DNA from: Marinobacter koreensis
GTDB lineage: Bacteria; Pseudomonadota; Gammaproteobacteria; Pseudomonadales; Oleiphilaceae
Assembly: GCF_023156285.1 (NCBI RefSeq)
Contig: NZ_JAKZAJ010000002.1
Span: forward strand, 620,001 to 684,000
DNA length: 64,000 bases
Reading direction: 5' to 3'
The position numbers and the translations under genes are program-made. Of this stretch, positions 55,857-64,000 are shown one piece after another; the first letter of the stretch is position 1, and each line of letters starts with the position of its first letter. The notes under the pieces were generated by a model, which was given only the letters and a program-made list of their open reading frames with translations, had not been told where the DNA came from and did no database searches.

Positions 55857-55927
55857 GACGATTGCCTGCTGATTCAGTCTGTGTGTGGCGCCCCGCTGTT
55901 CCCTCGGGACACTCCGAAAAAAGGCGC

Positions 55928-55933
55928 ATTATA
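55928..55933 (-). promoter_or_regulatory. -10 element upstream of glyQ
   Basis: TATAAT on the minus strand about 72 bases before the glyQ GTG; TTAGAA lies 18 bases further upstream as a weak -35. The 127-base trkA-glyQ gap holds no gene. Confidence 0.45.
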
Positions 55934-55983
55934 CGCTTGCCAAAGCGGTATTTCTAAGTGCGATTCACGCCTTTGATTTTGCG

Positions 55984-57387
55984 CTAGAAGAAGGTCAGAC
56001 CCACCTGGAACAGCTTCTCCACATCCCGGACCCGGGACTTGTCCACCAGGAACAGGATGACGTGGTCGTCCGGCTGCACCCGCAGGTGGTCGTGGGCGAT
56101 GAGCACCTCGTTATGGCGGACGATGGCGCCGATGGTGGTGCCTTCGGGCAGATTGATTTCGTCCAGCCGCTTACCCACCACCTTGGAGGATCGATGGTCG
56201 CCATGGGCAATCGCCTCAATGGCCTCAGCGGCGCCCCGGCGCAGTGAGTGAACGTTCACCACATCGCCCCGCCGTACATGGGTGAGCAGGCTTCCTATGG
56301 TGGTCTGCTGGGGCGAGATGGCGACATCGATGTCGCCGCCCTGGATCAGGTCGACGTAGTCCGGGTTGTTAATCAGGGTGAAGACCTTGCGAGCCCCCAG
56401 CCGTTTGGCCAGCAGCGATGCCATGATATTGGCTTCGTCATCGTTGGTGACGGCGCAGAAAACATCGGTGTTTTCGATGTTCTCTTCGAGCAGGATGTCC
56501 TTGTTGGCGGCATTGCCCTCCAGGACAACCGTCTTGCGGAGGTTTTCCGAGAGCATCACGCACCGGTCGTGATCCTGCTCCAGCAGCTTGACCTGGTAGC
56601 GGCTTTCCAGGGTTTTGGCCAGGCGCTGGCCGATATTGCCGCCCCCGCAGATGAAGATACGCTTGTACGGTTTGACCAGCGGTTGCAGTTCGCTCATGAC
56701 CGATCGGATGTGGTCGGCACCGGCGATAAAAAACACTTCGTCGCCATCTTCGATCACCGTATCGCCCTGGGGCATGATCGCCCGGTCCTTCCGGAAAATC
56801 GCGGCCACACGGGTCTCGATCCGGGGCATGTGGGTGCGCAGGTAAGACAGCTCATGGCCAACCAGGGGGCCACCCTGGGTTGCCCGGATGGCCACCAGCC
56901 GCACCAGACCCTTGGAGAATTCCAGTACCTGCAATGCGCCCGGGTATTCGATCAGGCGGGTAATGTGCTTGGTAACCAGGTGTTCCGGGCTGATCAGGAC
57001 GTCGATCGGAAACCCGCGCAGGCTGTCCAGATCCTTTTCCTTGTCGCGCTGATAGAACAGCTCGGACCGGGCCAGATAGGCATTGGCGCGTACCCGGCAG
57101 ATGGTGGTCGGAGTCTTGTACAGCAGCTTGGTGACCTGGCAGCCGACCATGTTGGTTTCGTCACTGTTGGTGACGGCAATGAGGATGTCGGCGTCTTCGG
57201 CACCAGCCTGTCGCAGCACCGTCGGAAATGAGGCCTTGCCCTGCACGGTCCGGATGTCCAGCCGATCCTGCAGCTCGCGGAGGCGGGCGCCATCGCTGTC
57301 GATCACGGTGATGTCGTTGGCTTCGTTGGCCAGGTTCTCGGCCAGGGTACCGCCGACCTGGCCGGCGCCTAGAATCAGGATCTTCAT
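55984..57387 (-). CDS. trkA: Trk system potassium uptake protein TrkA
   Basis: Cytoplasmic NAD(H)-binding gating subunit for TrkH. 467 aa with two RCK_N-RCK_C repeats: first Rossmann [17 protein letters not shown] (about 3-19) with TVIDSD, second [18 protein letters not shown] (about 234-251). Its ATG overlaps the rsmB stop (ATGA). End of the def-fmt-rsmB-trkA operon. Confidence 0.97.
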   Translation of the reverse strand: MKILILGAGQVGGTLAENLANEANDITVIDSDGARLRELQDRLDIRTVQGKASFPTVLRQAGAEDADILIAVTNSDETNMVGCQVTKLLYKTPTTICRVRANAYLARSELFYQRDKEKDLDSLRGFPIDVLISPEHLVTKHITRLIEYPGALQVLEFSKGLVRLVAIRATQGGPLVGHELSYLRTHMPRIETRVAAIFRKDRAIMPQGDTVIEDGDEVFFIAGADHIRSVMSELQPLVKPYKRIFICGGGNIGQRLAKTLESRYQVKLLEQDHDRCVMLSENLRKTVVLEGNAANKDILLEENIENTDVFCAVTNDDEANIMASLLAKRLGARKVFTLINNPDYVDLIQGGDIDVAISPQQTTIGSLLTHVRRGDVVNVHSLRRGAAEAIEAIAHGDHRSSKVVGKRLDEINLPEGTTIGAIVRHNEVLIAHDHLRVQPDDHVILFLVDKSRVRDVEKLFQVGLTFF

Positions 57388-58688
57388 GGTTCGGGTTTCT
57401 CCAGTACCGCGTAGAAGAAGCCATCGTGGCTGTCAGGATTTGGTAGCAGCTGCCGGCCTGCGCCGGTGTCGCGGCCCCAGGTCACCTCCGGCTCCACCAG
57501 TATGCTGTCCGCGCACTGTTTGCGGAACCGTTGAATTATACGGTGGTTTTCCTGGGGGAACACGGAGCAGGTTGCGTAGACCAGTCTCCCCCCGGGTTTC
57601 AGAATCGACCACATGGCATTGAGGAGGCCAAGCTGGATTCCGGCGAGGGGTACGATGTCGGATTCACGGCGCAGCAGTTTGATGTCCGGATGCCGCCGGA
57701 TAACCCCGGTGGCGCTGCAGGGCACATCGAGCAGGATGCGATCAAAGGCATCGCCGTCCCACCAGTCTTCGATTCGCGCGGCGTCCGCCTGCTTCAGTGT
57801 TGCGACCAGGTCCAGGCGTTCCAGATTCTCTTCCACCCGTGGCAATCGATCAGCGGATTCGTCGATGGCGACCACCTCGGCCAGGGCGTCACAGGCTTCA
57901 AGGATTGCACAGGTCTTGCCGCCCGGGGCGGCGCAGGCATCCAGGACGCGCTGGCCCGGAGCCAGATCGAGCAGCGTGGTGCAGAGTTGGGCGGCTTCGT
58001 CCTGAACGCTCACGGCGCCGTCGGCAAACCAGGGCAGCCGGTCCACCGGTACTGGTCTGGCCAGTTGCAGACCGTGGGGAGCAAACCGGGTGGGAGTTGC
58101 CTCAATGCCGGCGTCGTCAAGCAGAGCGAGGTATTGGTCCCGGGTAAAGCGCCGGGCATTCACCCGAAGGGTCATGGGCGCCTGGGTGTTGTTGGCTTCC
58201 AGGATGCCTTGCCAGTCGTCCGGCCAATTATGGCGCAGCTTATCAACCATCCATCGGGGGTGGCTGAAGCGGGCCGGGTCGTCCCGTGGCTCGGGCGCCT
58301 CGTCCCGCTGGGCGCCCCGGAGTACACCGTTCACCAGGCCGGTCAGGTGCGGCTTACCGAGGGCACGACAGGCTTCCACGGCTTCATTGACCACGGCATA
58401 GGTGGCGGCCCGATCGCTGAAACGCAGCTGGAACAGGGCCACCAGCATCAGATGGTGAATGATCCGGTCCGGTTTGCGCAGAGGTTTGTTCAGGCGGTCG
58501 CCCAGTTCGGCGTCGAGTCGGTGGAACCAGCGGCAGCTACCGTAGCAGAGGGCCTGGAGTTCCGCCCGCTCGTGATCGCCCACCCGGTTCAGCGCCGATG
58601 GCAGACACTGGCTGAGTGACTGGCCCTGCTCTACGGAGAGCAGCACGCCGGCCGCAACGGCTCGGATGGGTTGGTGGCCGCCGGTCAT
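57384..58688 (-). CDS. rsmB: 16S rRNA (cytosine-967-C5)-methyltransferase RsmB
   Basis: 434 aa. N-terminal NusB-like RNA-binding domain (about 1-140) and a RsmB/NOP SAM domain with [12 protein letters not shown] (about 248), the catalytic Cys motif [17 protein letters not shown] and the second Cys in [13 protein letters not shown]. One base separates its ATG from the fmt stop; overlaps trkA by four bases. Confidence 0.97.
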   Translation of the reverse strand: MTGGHQPIRAVAAGVLLSVEQGQSLSQCLPSALNRVGDHERAELQALCYGSCRWFHRLDAELGDRLNKPLRKPDRIIHHLMLVALFQLRFSDRAATYAVVNEAVEACRALGKPHLTGLVNGVLRGAQRDEAPEPRDDPARFSHPRWMVDKLRHNWPDDWQGILEANNTQAPMTLRVNARRFTRDQYLALLDDAGIEATPTRFAPHGLQLARPVPVDRLPWFADGAVSVQDEAAQLCTTLLDLAPGQRVLDACAAPGGKTCAILEACDALAEVVAIDESADRLPRVEENLERLDLVATLKQADAARIEDWWDGDAFDRILLDVPCSATGVIRRHPDIKLLRRESDIVPLAGIQLGLLNAMWSILKPGGRLVYATCSVFPQENHRIIQRFRKQCADSILVEPEVTWGRDTGAGRQLLPNPDSHDGFFYAVLEKPEP

Positions 58689-58689
58689 G

Positions 58690-59625
58690 TCAGTGAAGCT
58701 CCTGACCGGGCATCAGCAGTTGCTTGCCCCCGTTGATCAGGTCATTCGCGGTCTGGGTGCGTGCCCCTGGCAATTGCAGCCGCGTTACCCGCAGCACAGC
58801 CTCACCACAGGCGATATCAATGCCGTCCCGGTTGCGCCGGATGACCGTCCCGGGCGGCTGGTCTGACGACTCGGGCAGGACGCTCGCCTCGTGAATCCGG
58901 ATGCGCTCGCCGTCGAGTTCTGTGTAGGTCCCGGGCCAGGGATTGAAGGCCCGGATCAGACGCTCCAGAGCGTTCGCATCGGACTGCCAGTCCAGATGGC
59001 CTTCCTCTTTGGTCAGCTTGCGGGCGTAGCAGGCCCGCTCGTCGTTCTGGGCCTCTCCGGTCAGCTCCCCTTTCTCGAGCAGATCCATCGCCTTCACGAT
59101 GGCCGCACCACCCATATCGGCGAGGCGGTCGTGGAGGCTTCCGCCGGTGTCGTCGGCTTCGATGGGGGTGATCGACTTCAGCAGCATGTCGCCGGTGTCC
59201 AGGCCTTCGTCCATCTGCATGATGGTGATACCGGTTTCGGAATCGCCAGCGGCAATGGCCCTCTGGATAGGGGCAGCTCCCCGCCAGCGTGGCAGGAGCG
59301 AGGCGTGGATGTTCAGGCATCCATGGCGTGGAGTCGCCAGCACATCCGCCGGCAGGATCAGGCCATAGGCCGCGACGATCATGACATCCGGCACGAGGGC
59401 GGCCAGCTCTTCCCGCGCCTCGGGCGTTTTGAGCGTTTCAGGTTGGTAGACCGGGAGCGAATGCTCCTGGGCGACCTGTTTCACCGGGCCGGGCGAGGGC
59501 TTGCGGCCACGACCGGCCGGGCGGTCCGGCTGAGTGTAGACGCCGACAATCTCGTGGTGAGTCGTCAGAAGGCTTCGAAGGGCAATGGCAGCAAAATCGG
59601 GGGTGCCCGCAAATACGATTCGCAC
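58690..59625 (-). CDS. fmt: methionyl-tRNA formyltransferase
   Basis: Formylates initiator Met-tRNA. 311 aa from GTG at 59625 (MRIVFAGTPDFAAIAL), the conserved N-terminus; the frame is open to a TTG at 59670. Catalytic residues in NIHASLLPRWRGAAPIQRAI and GDSETGITIMQMDEGLDTGDML. Follows def with an intervening hairpin. Confidence 0.97.
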   Translation of the reverse strand: MRIVFAGTPDFAAIALRSLLTTHHEIVGVYTQPDRPAGRGRKPSPGPVKQVAQEHSLPVYQPETLKTPEAREELAALVPDVMIVAAYGLILPADVLATPRHGCLNIHASLLPRWRGAAPIQRAIAAGDSETGITIMQMDEGLDTGDMLLKSITPIEADDTGGSLHDRLADMGGAAIVKAMDLLEKGELTGEAQNDERACYARKLTKEEGHLDWQSDANALERLIRAFNPWPGTYTELDGERIRIHEASVLPESSDQPPGTVIRRNRDGIDIACGEAVLRVTRLQLPGARTQTANDLINGGKQLLMPGQELH

Positions 59626-59654
59626 GGTGCGTTTGTCTCTGTTCCGTTGAATAC

Positions 59655-59679
59655 GAAAAGACCGGGTCAACGCCCGGTC
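59655..59679 (-). terminator. hairpin between def and fmt (possible attenuator)
   Basis: On the minus strand GACCGGG and CCCGGTC form a 7-bp stem with a 6-base loop, followed by TTTT. The short T-run suggests partial termination inside the operon rather than a full stop. Confidence 0.45.
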
Positions 59680-59712
59680 CGTGAAACTCTGCTGATCTGC
59701 TGACCTGTCCGG

Positions 59713-60216
59713 TCAGGCGCTCTTCCGATGAAGTTTCTCGAGCTTCTTGCGGATCCGGTTGCGCTTCAGGGCGCTGAGGTAATCCACGAAGAGCTTGCCA
59801 TTGAGATGATCCATCTCGTGCTGGATACACACGGCCAGCAGGCCCTGTGCCTCGATTTCGAAGGGATTGCCGTCACGATCCCGAGCCCGGATGATGCAGT
59901 GCTCGACCCGTTCGACATCCTCATAGAAACCGGGTACCGACAGACAACCTTCCTGCATGGGCTCAAGGTCGCCGTCGAGAACTTCCACTTCAGGATTGAT
60001 AAAGACCCGGGGCTCGCTTTTGTCTTCGGACAGATCCATGACAATGATCTGCTTGTGCACGTTGACCTGCGTGGCCGCCAGACCAATGCCGGGCGCATCG
60101 TACATGGTCTCGAACATGTCGTCGATCAGCTTGCGGATGTCGTCCGTCACTGCTTCGACCGGCTTGGCGATGGTGCGCAGACGGGGATCCGGGTATTCGA
60201 GAATATCTAGTATCAT
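59713..60216 (-). CDS. def: peptide deformylase
   Basis: Metalloenzyme removing the N-formyl group from nascent proteins. 167 aa from ATG at 60216 ([14 protein letters not shown]). The three motifs are intact: [16 protein letters not shown] (metal Cys) and QHEMDHLNG (two metal His and catalytic Glu). First gene of def-fmt-rsmB-trkA. Confidence 0.97.
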   Translation of the reverse strand: MILDILEYPDPRLRTIAKPVEAVTDDIRKLIDDMFETMYDAPGIGLAATQVNVHKQIIVMDLSEDKSEPRVFINPEVEVLDGDLEPMQEGCLSVPGFYEDVERVEHCIIRARDRDGNPFEIEAQGLLAVCIQHEMDHLNGKLFVDYLSALKRNRIRKKLEKLHRKSA

Positions 60217-60627
60217 AACGCTCGTAATTCTGGGCCGTGGATTCGGTAGCGCCTGTTCTTTCCGTACAGACGTTTTACAATTTGTAACCGTGTGAAGGCA
60301 GTCTCCGAAATATTGCCGACCACTGGGCAAAGTTTCGCTTATAACATGAACAGTCGGGCTGAAACCGCGACTTTCAATGGCCGGACGGGACTGCCTGTCC
60401 AATAATCATTATTATCCCCTAATTCGTCGATTGAGTACAAACTGATCAGTTAATAGTTAAAATCTTTTGACGGCGGGATAGAATTTACTGGAAGAACAAA
60501 AGATAACATCACAATTTCCGAGACTTCTTCTATAGTAACAGGAATAACAAAGTAATAATCTGCAGGTAACCGGTTGCAGATCAACCGAATGCAAAGACCT
60601 TAAGGCACGCGATCAAGGACTTACACA
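60217..60627. promoter_or_regulatory. divergent intergenic region between def and the LysM gene
   Basis: 411 bases with no gene. The half next to the LysM gene (about 60400-60590) is strikingly AT-rich, with AATAATCATTATT at 60401 forming a small palindrome. Promoters for both directions should lie here, but I cannot point to a convincing hexamer pair. Confidence 0.5.
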
Positions 60628-61644
60628 ATGAGGAAACTGCTGTACGCTCTGGCAGCCACCATGCTGCTGTTCACCTCCTGGGCCCAGGCTCAACCGGAGC
60701 TGCGGTCCGACCATCCCGAGCGTTACACCGTGGTGAAAGGGGACACCCTCTGGGATATTTCGGCTCGATTTCTGAAGAACCCCTGGTACTGGCCGGAAAT
60801 CTGGCACGTGAATCCGCAGGTTGCCAATCCTCACCTGATCTATCCGGGTGATCGCCTGGCCCTGGTCTACATCGATGGCAAGCCCCGCATCACCAAGGTG
60901 GCCACCAGCGATGTGGTGAAGCTGTCACCGAAGGTGCGTTCCGAGCCCATTGATACGCCCATCCCGGCGATTCCGCTCGACGCCATCAGCAGTTTCCTGA
61001 CCGATACCCGCGTGGTCACACCGGAGGAGCTCAACGGTGCGCCGTACGTTCTGGAAGGTGAGGATGGCCGGATCATCACGGGTGCCGGCGACCGTATCTA
61101 CGCCCGGGGCAAGAAGCCGGCAGACAAGGTGGGAATTTTCCGCCGGACGCAGCAGTTCGTTGATCCGGAAACCGGTGAGTTCCTGGGACTGGAGGCCCGG
61201 AGTGTGGGGTCCGGCAAGATCACGGCCGAAAACGGCGATGTCCTGACCGTGGCCCTGACCGATTCCAATCAGGAAGTCCGCATCGGTGACCGGCTGCTGA
61301 CCAACGTCAATCGTCCGCTGGCCACCAGCTTCGTGCCAAGTGCCCCCGATAACAAGGTGACCGGCCTGATGATCGCCGTGGATGGCGGGGTCAGCCAGAT
61401 CGGCCAGTTCGATGTGGTGGTCATCAACCGTGGCGAACGGGATGGCCTGAAATCCGGTAACGTGCTGGCCGTCCTCAAGAGCGGTAATCTGGTGCGGGAT
61501 CCGGTCACCGGTGAGACCATCGAGCTGCCGTCCGAGCGTGCCGGCCTGATGATGGTGTTCCAGGTCTATGAAAAAATGAGCTACGGTCTGGTGCTCCAGT
61601 CGAGCCGTCCGCTGGCGGTTGGTGACAAGGTGGCCAACCCCTGA
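60628..61644 (+). CDS. exported LysM-domain protein
   Basis: 338 aa. Signal peptide MRKLLYALAATMLLFTSWAQA, then a LysM domain (YTVVKGDTLWDISARFL, ending NPHLIYPGDRLAL) that should bind peptidoglycan, followed by about 240 residues without a recognised domain but conserved in gammaproteobacterial homologues next to dprA. Function unproven; a periplasmic cell-wall-associated role is inferred. Monocistronic, ending in a strong terminator. Confidence 0.9.
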   Translation: MRKLLYALAATMLLFTSWAQAQPELRSDHPERYTVVKGDTLWDISARFLKNPWYWPEIWHVNPQVANPHLIYPGDRLALVYIDGKPRITKVATSDVVKLSPKVRSEPIDTPIPAIPLDAISSFLTDTRVVTPEELNGAPYVLEGEDGRIITGAGDRIYARGKKPADKVGIFRRTQQFVDPETGEFLGLEARSVGSGKITAENGDVLTVALTDSNQEVRIGDRLLTNVNRPLATSFVPSAPDNKVTGLMIAVDGGVSQIGQFDVVVINRGERDGLKSGNVLAVLKSGNLVRDPVTGETIELPSERAGLMMVFQVYEKMSYGLVLQSSRPLAVGDKVANP

Positions 61645-61670
61645 TCGACTCCCAGGCATTTTGTTGAATG

Positions 61671-61706
61671 AATGGCCGGGCGGGAATGCCCGGCCATTGT
61701 CGTTTT
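61671..61706 (+). terminator. rho-independent terminator after the LysM gene
   Basis: Perfect 11-bp stem AATGGCCGGGC / GCCCGGCCATT with a 6-base loop, followed by GTCGTTTT. It separates the LysM gene from dprA. Confidence 0.8.
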
Positions 61707-61721
61707 CAAGGATGAAAAGTA

Positions 61722-62900
61722 ATGAAAACCTCTGCGTCCGGGGGTGAGAGCCCCCTGCTGGCTGATGATCCCCTGGCCCATCCCGCTGCGTCCTGGATTC
61801 TGCTGACCCGGCTGCCCGGATTCGGTATTCGTGTTCGGCAGTCCGTCCTGCAAGCCGTCGACAACCTGTGTGATGTCCTGTCCCTGAGTTCTGCCACCCT
61901 GAAGGCCATCGGTCTCGATGGCGAGACGCTTACCGGCATCCTCGCCTGGCAGCACCAGGACTCGGGTCATCCCCTTATGGTGGAGGTGGCAGGGATCGTC
62001 GACGCCTGCAATTCGGCCAATATCACCATCCTGACCTGGCCCGATCGCGATTACCCCGAAGCTCTGCGCCATATCCACAACCCGCCACTGGCACTGTATT
62101 GTGTGGGCGATACCGCACTGCTTCGGCGCGATCAGATCGGCATCGTCGGCAGCCGGCATGCAACACCGGCGGGTCTGGATCACGCCCGACGGTTCGCCAT
62201 GACCCTGAGTGAACGCGGGCTGCTGGTGACCAGTGGGCTGGCACTCGGAATCGACGGTGCGGCCCATGCGGGGGCCATGGATGCGGGTGCGCCAACGGTC
62301 GCTGTCATTGGCTCCGGCCCGGACCGTCTCTATCCCCGGCAACACTTGCCGCTGGGCCGGCGAATCGCGGAACGGGGCGTGATCGTATCCGAATACCCGC
62401 CCGGAACCCCTGCCCGAGCTGGCCATTTTCCCAAGCGGAACCGGATCATCAGTGGTCTTTCCCGGGGCATTCTGGTGGTCGAGGCGGGTCTGAAAAGCGG
62501 GTCGCTGATCTCTGCCAGGCTGGCGCTGGAGCAGGGCCGTGAAGTATTCGCGATTCCGGGTTCCGTGCACAGCCCGGTGGCCCGGGGCTGTCATCACCTG
62601 ATCAAGCAGGGCGCCCGCCTGGTGGAAACGGTGGACGATGTACTGGAAGAGCTGGGCACCTGGTGGTCGCTGCAGCCGGCAGTGACCGAAAAGCCGGAAG
62701 CGGCCGGAGGGCCCGACCTGTCTGCCCTCGCAGAACGGGAAATCGCGGTGTTTCGGGCATTAGGGTATGATCCGTTATCGACCGATGCACTGGCGTCAGC
62801 CACCGGTCTGCCCGCTGATCAGCTGATGCAGTCCCTGTTGCTTCTGGAGTTGCAGGGACTGGTGGCTTCTGCTCCTGGCGGGTATCTGAGGCTGGCCTGA
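61722..62900 (+). CDS. dprA: DNA processing protein DprA (Smf)
   Basis: Loads RecA on incoming single-stranded DNA during transformation. 392 aa. N-terminal SAM/HhH-like region (WILLTRLPGFGIRV), Rossmann DprA fold (IGIVGSRHATPAG about 139; GLALGIDGAAHAGAM; SEYPPGTPARAGHFPKRNRIIS), and a C-terminal winged helix (PLSTDALASATGLPADQLMQSL). AAGGA upstream of the ATG. Confidence 0.96.
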   Translation: MKTSASGGESPLLADDPLAHPAASWILLTRLPGFGIRVRQSVLQAVDNLCDVLSLSSATLKAIGLDGETLTGILAWQHQDSGHPLMVEVAGIVDACNSANITILTWPDRDYPEALRHIHNPPLALYCVGDTALLRRDQIGIVGSRHATPAGLDHARRFAMTLSERGLLVTSGLALGIDGAAHAGAMDAGAPTVAVIGSGPDRLYPRQHLPLGRRIAERGVIVSEYPPGTPARAGHFPKRNRIISGLSRGILVVEAGLKSGSLISARLALEQGREVFAIPGSVHSPVARGCHHLIKQGARLVETVDDVLEELGTWWSLQPAVTEKPEAAGGPDLSALAEREIAVFRALGYDPLSTDALASATGLPADQLMQSLLLLELQGLVASAPGGYLRLA

Positions 62901-62927
62901 GTCGGTGCGTTTTACCAACCCGATCAG

Positions 62928-64000
<1,073 letters not shown>

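Overview
The window looks like the replication-origin region of a GC-rich gammaproteobacterium, most similar in gene content and protein sequence to Marinobacter and its relatives. That assignment is an inference from the yidC-yidD-rnpA-rpmH / oriC / dnaA-dnaN-recF-gyrB block, the HemF/TsaC/DprA/LysM and def-fmt-rsmB-trkA blocks, and the style of the proteins. Nothing in the window names the species.

Layout. 1-2211 (minus): yidC (cut by the window edge), yidD, rnpA, rpmH. 2212-2857: the rpmH-dnaA gap, the likely oriC. 2858-10522 (plus): dnaA, dnaN, an ABC1/UbiB-type kinase, recF and gyrB; the kinase and a strong terminator sit inside the classical replication operon. 10540-11827: an IS3-family element inserted between gyrB and a bidirectional terminator. 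11892-19234: a VC0807-like membrane protein, a GABA-type aminotransferase, two divergent ABC exporters and a PAS-GGDEF diguanylate cyclase. 19293-33039: a DNA-repair block, with recC-recB-recD on the minus strand and, divergently, a FAN1-like VRR-NUC nuclease overlapping a PD-(D/E)XK plus XPD/DinG-like helicase fusion. 33051-39143 (minus): an arginine deiminase operon (YfcC-type transporter, arcA, arcB, arcC) followed by a type II sulfide:quinone oxidoreductase.

39444-48739 (minus) is an accessory defence locus: hsdR, an AAA ATPase plus Toprim-like protein pair (RloA/RloB, AbiL or PARIS-like in layout), hsdM, hsdS and a DUF3800 protein. It abuts the 3' end of a tRNA-Pro(CGG) gene. A short imperfect copy of that tRNA end lies at the far edge of the locus, which suggests an old tRNA-targeted island, though no integrase is visible. 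49026-57387 holds potassium uptake genes (ktrB-ktrA, trkH, trkA) around glyQ-glyS. 57384-60216 (minus) is def-fmt-rsmB, overlapping trkA. 60628-64000 (plus) holds a LysM protein, dprA, tsaC and the start of hemF.

No CRISPR array, rRNA or prophage was seen. The most interesting parts are the nested defence locus with its 15-bp-arm palindrome and tRNA-end repeat, the FAN1/nuclease-helicase pair facing recCBD, the ABC1 kinase in the replication operon, and an ABC exporter gene that appears to start at AUC.
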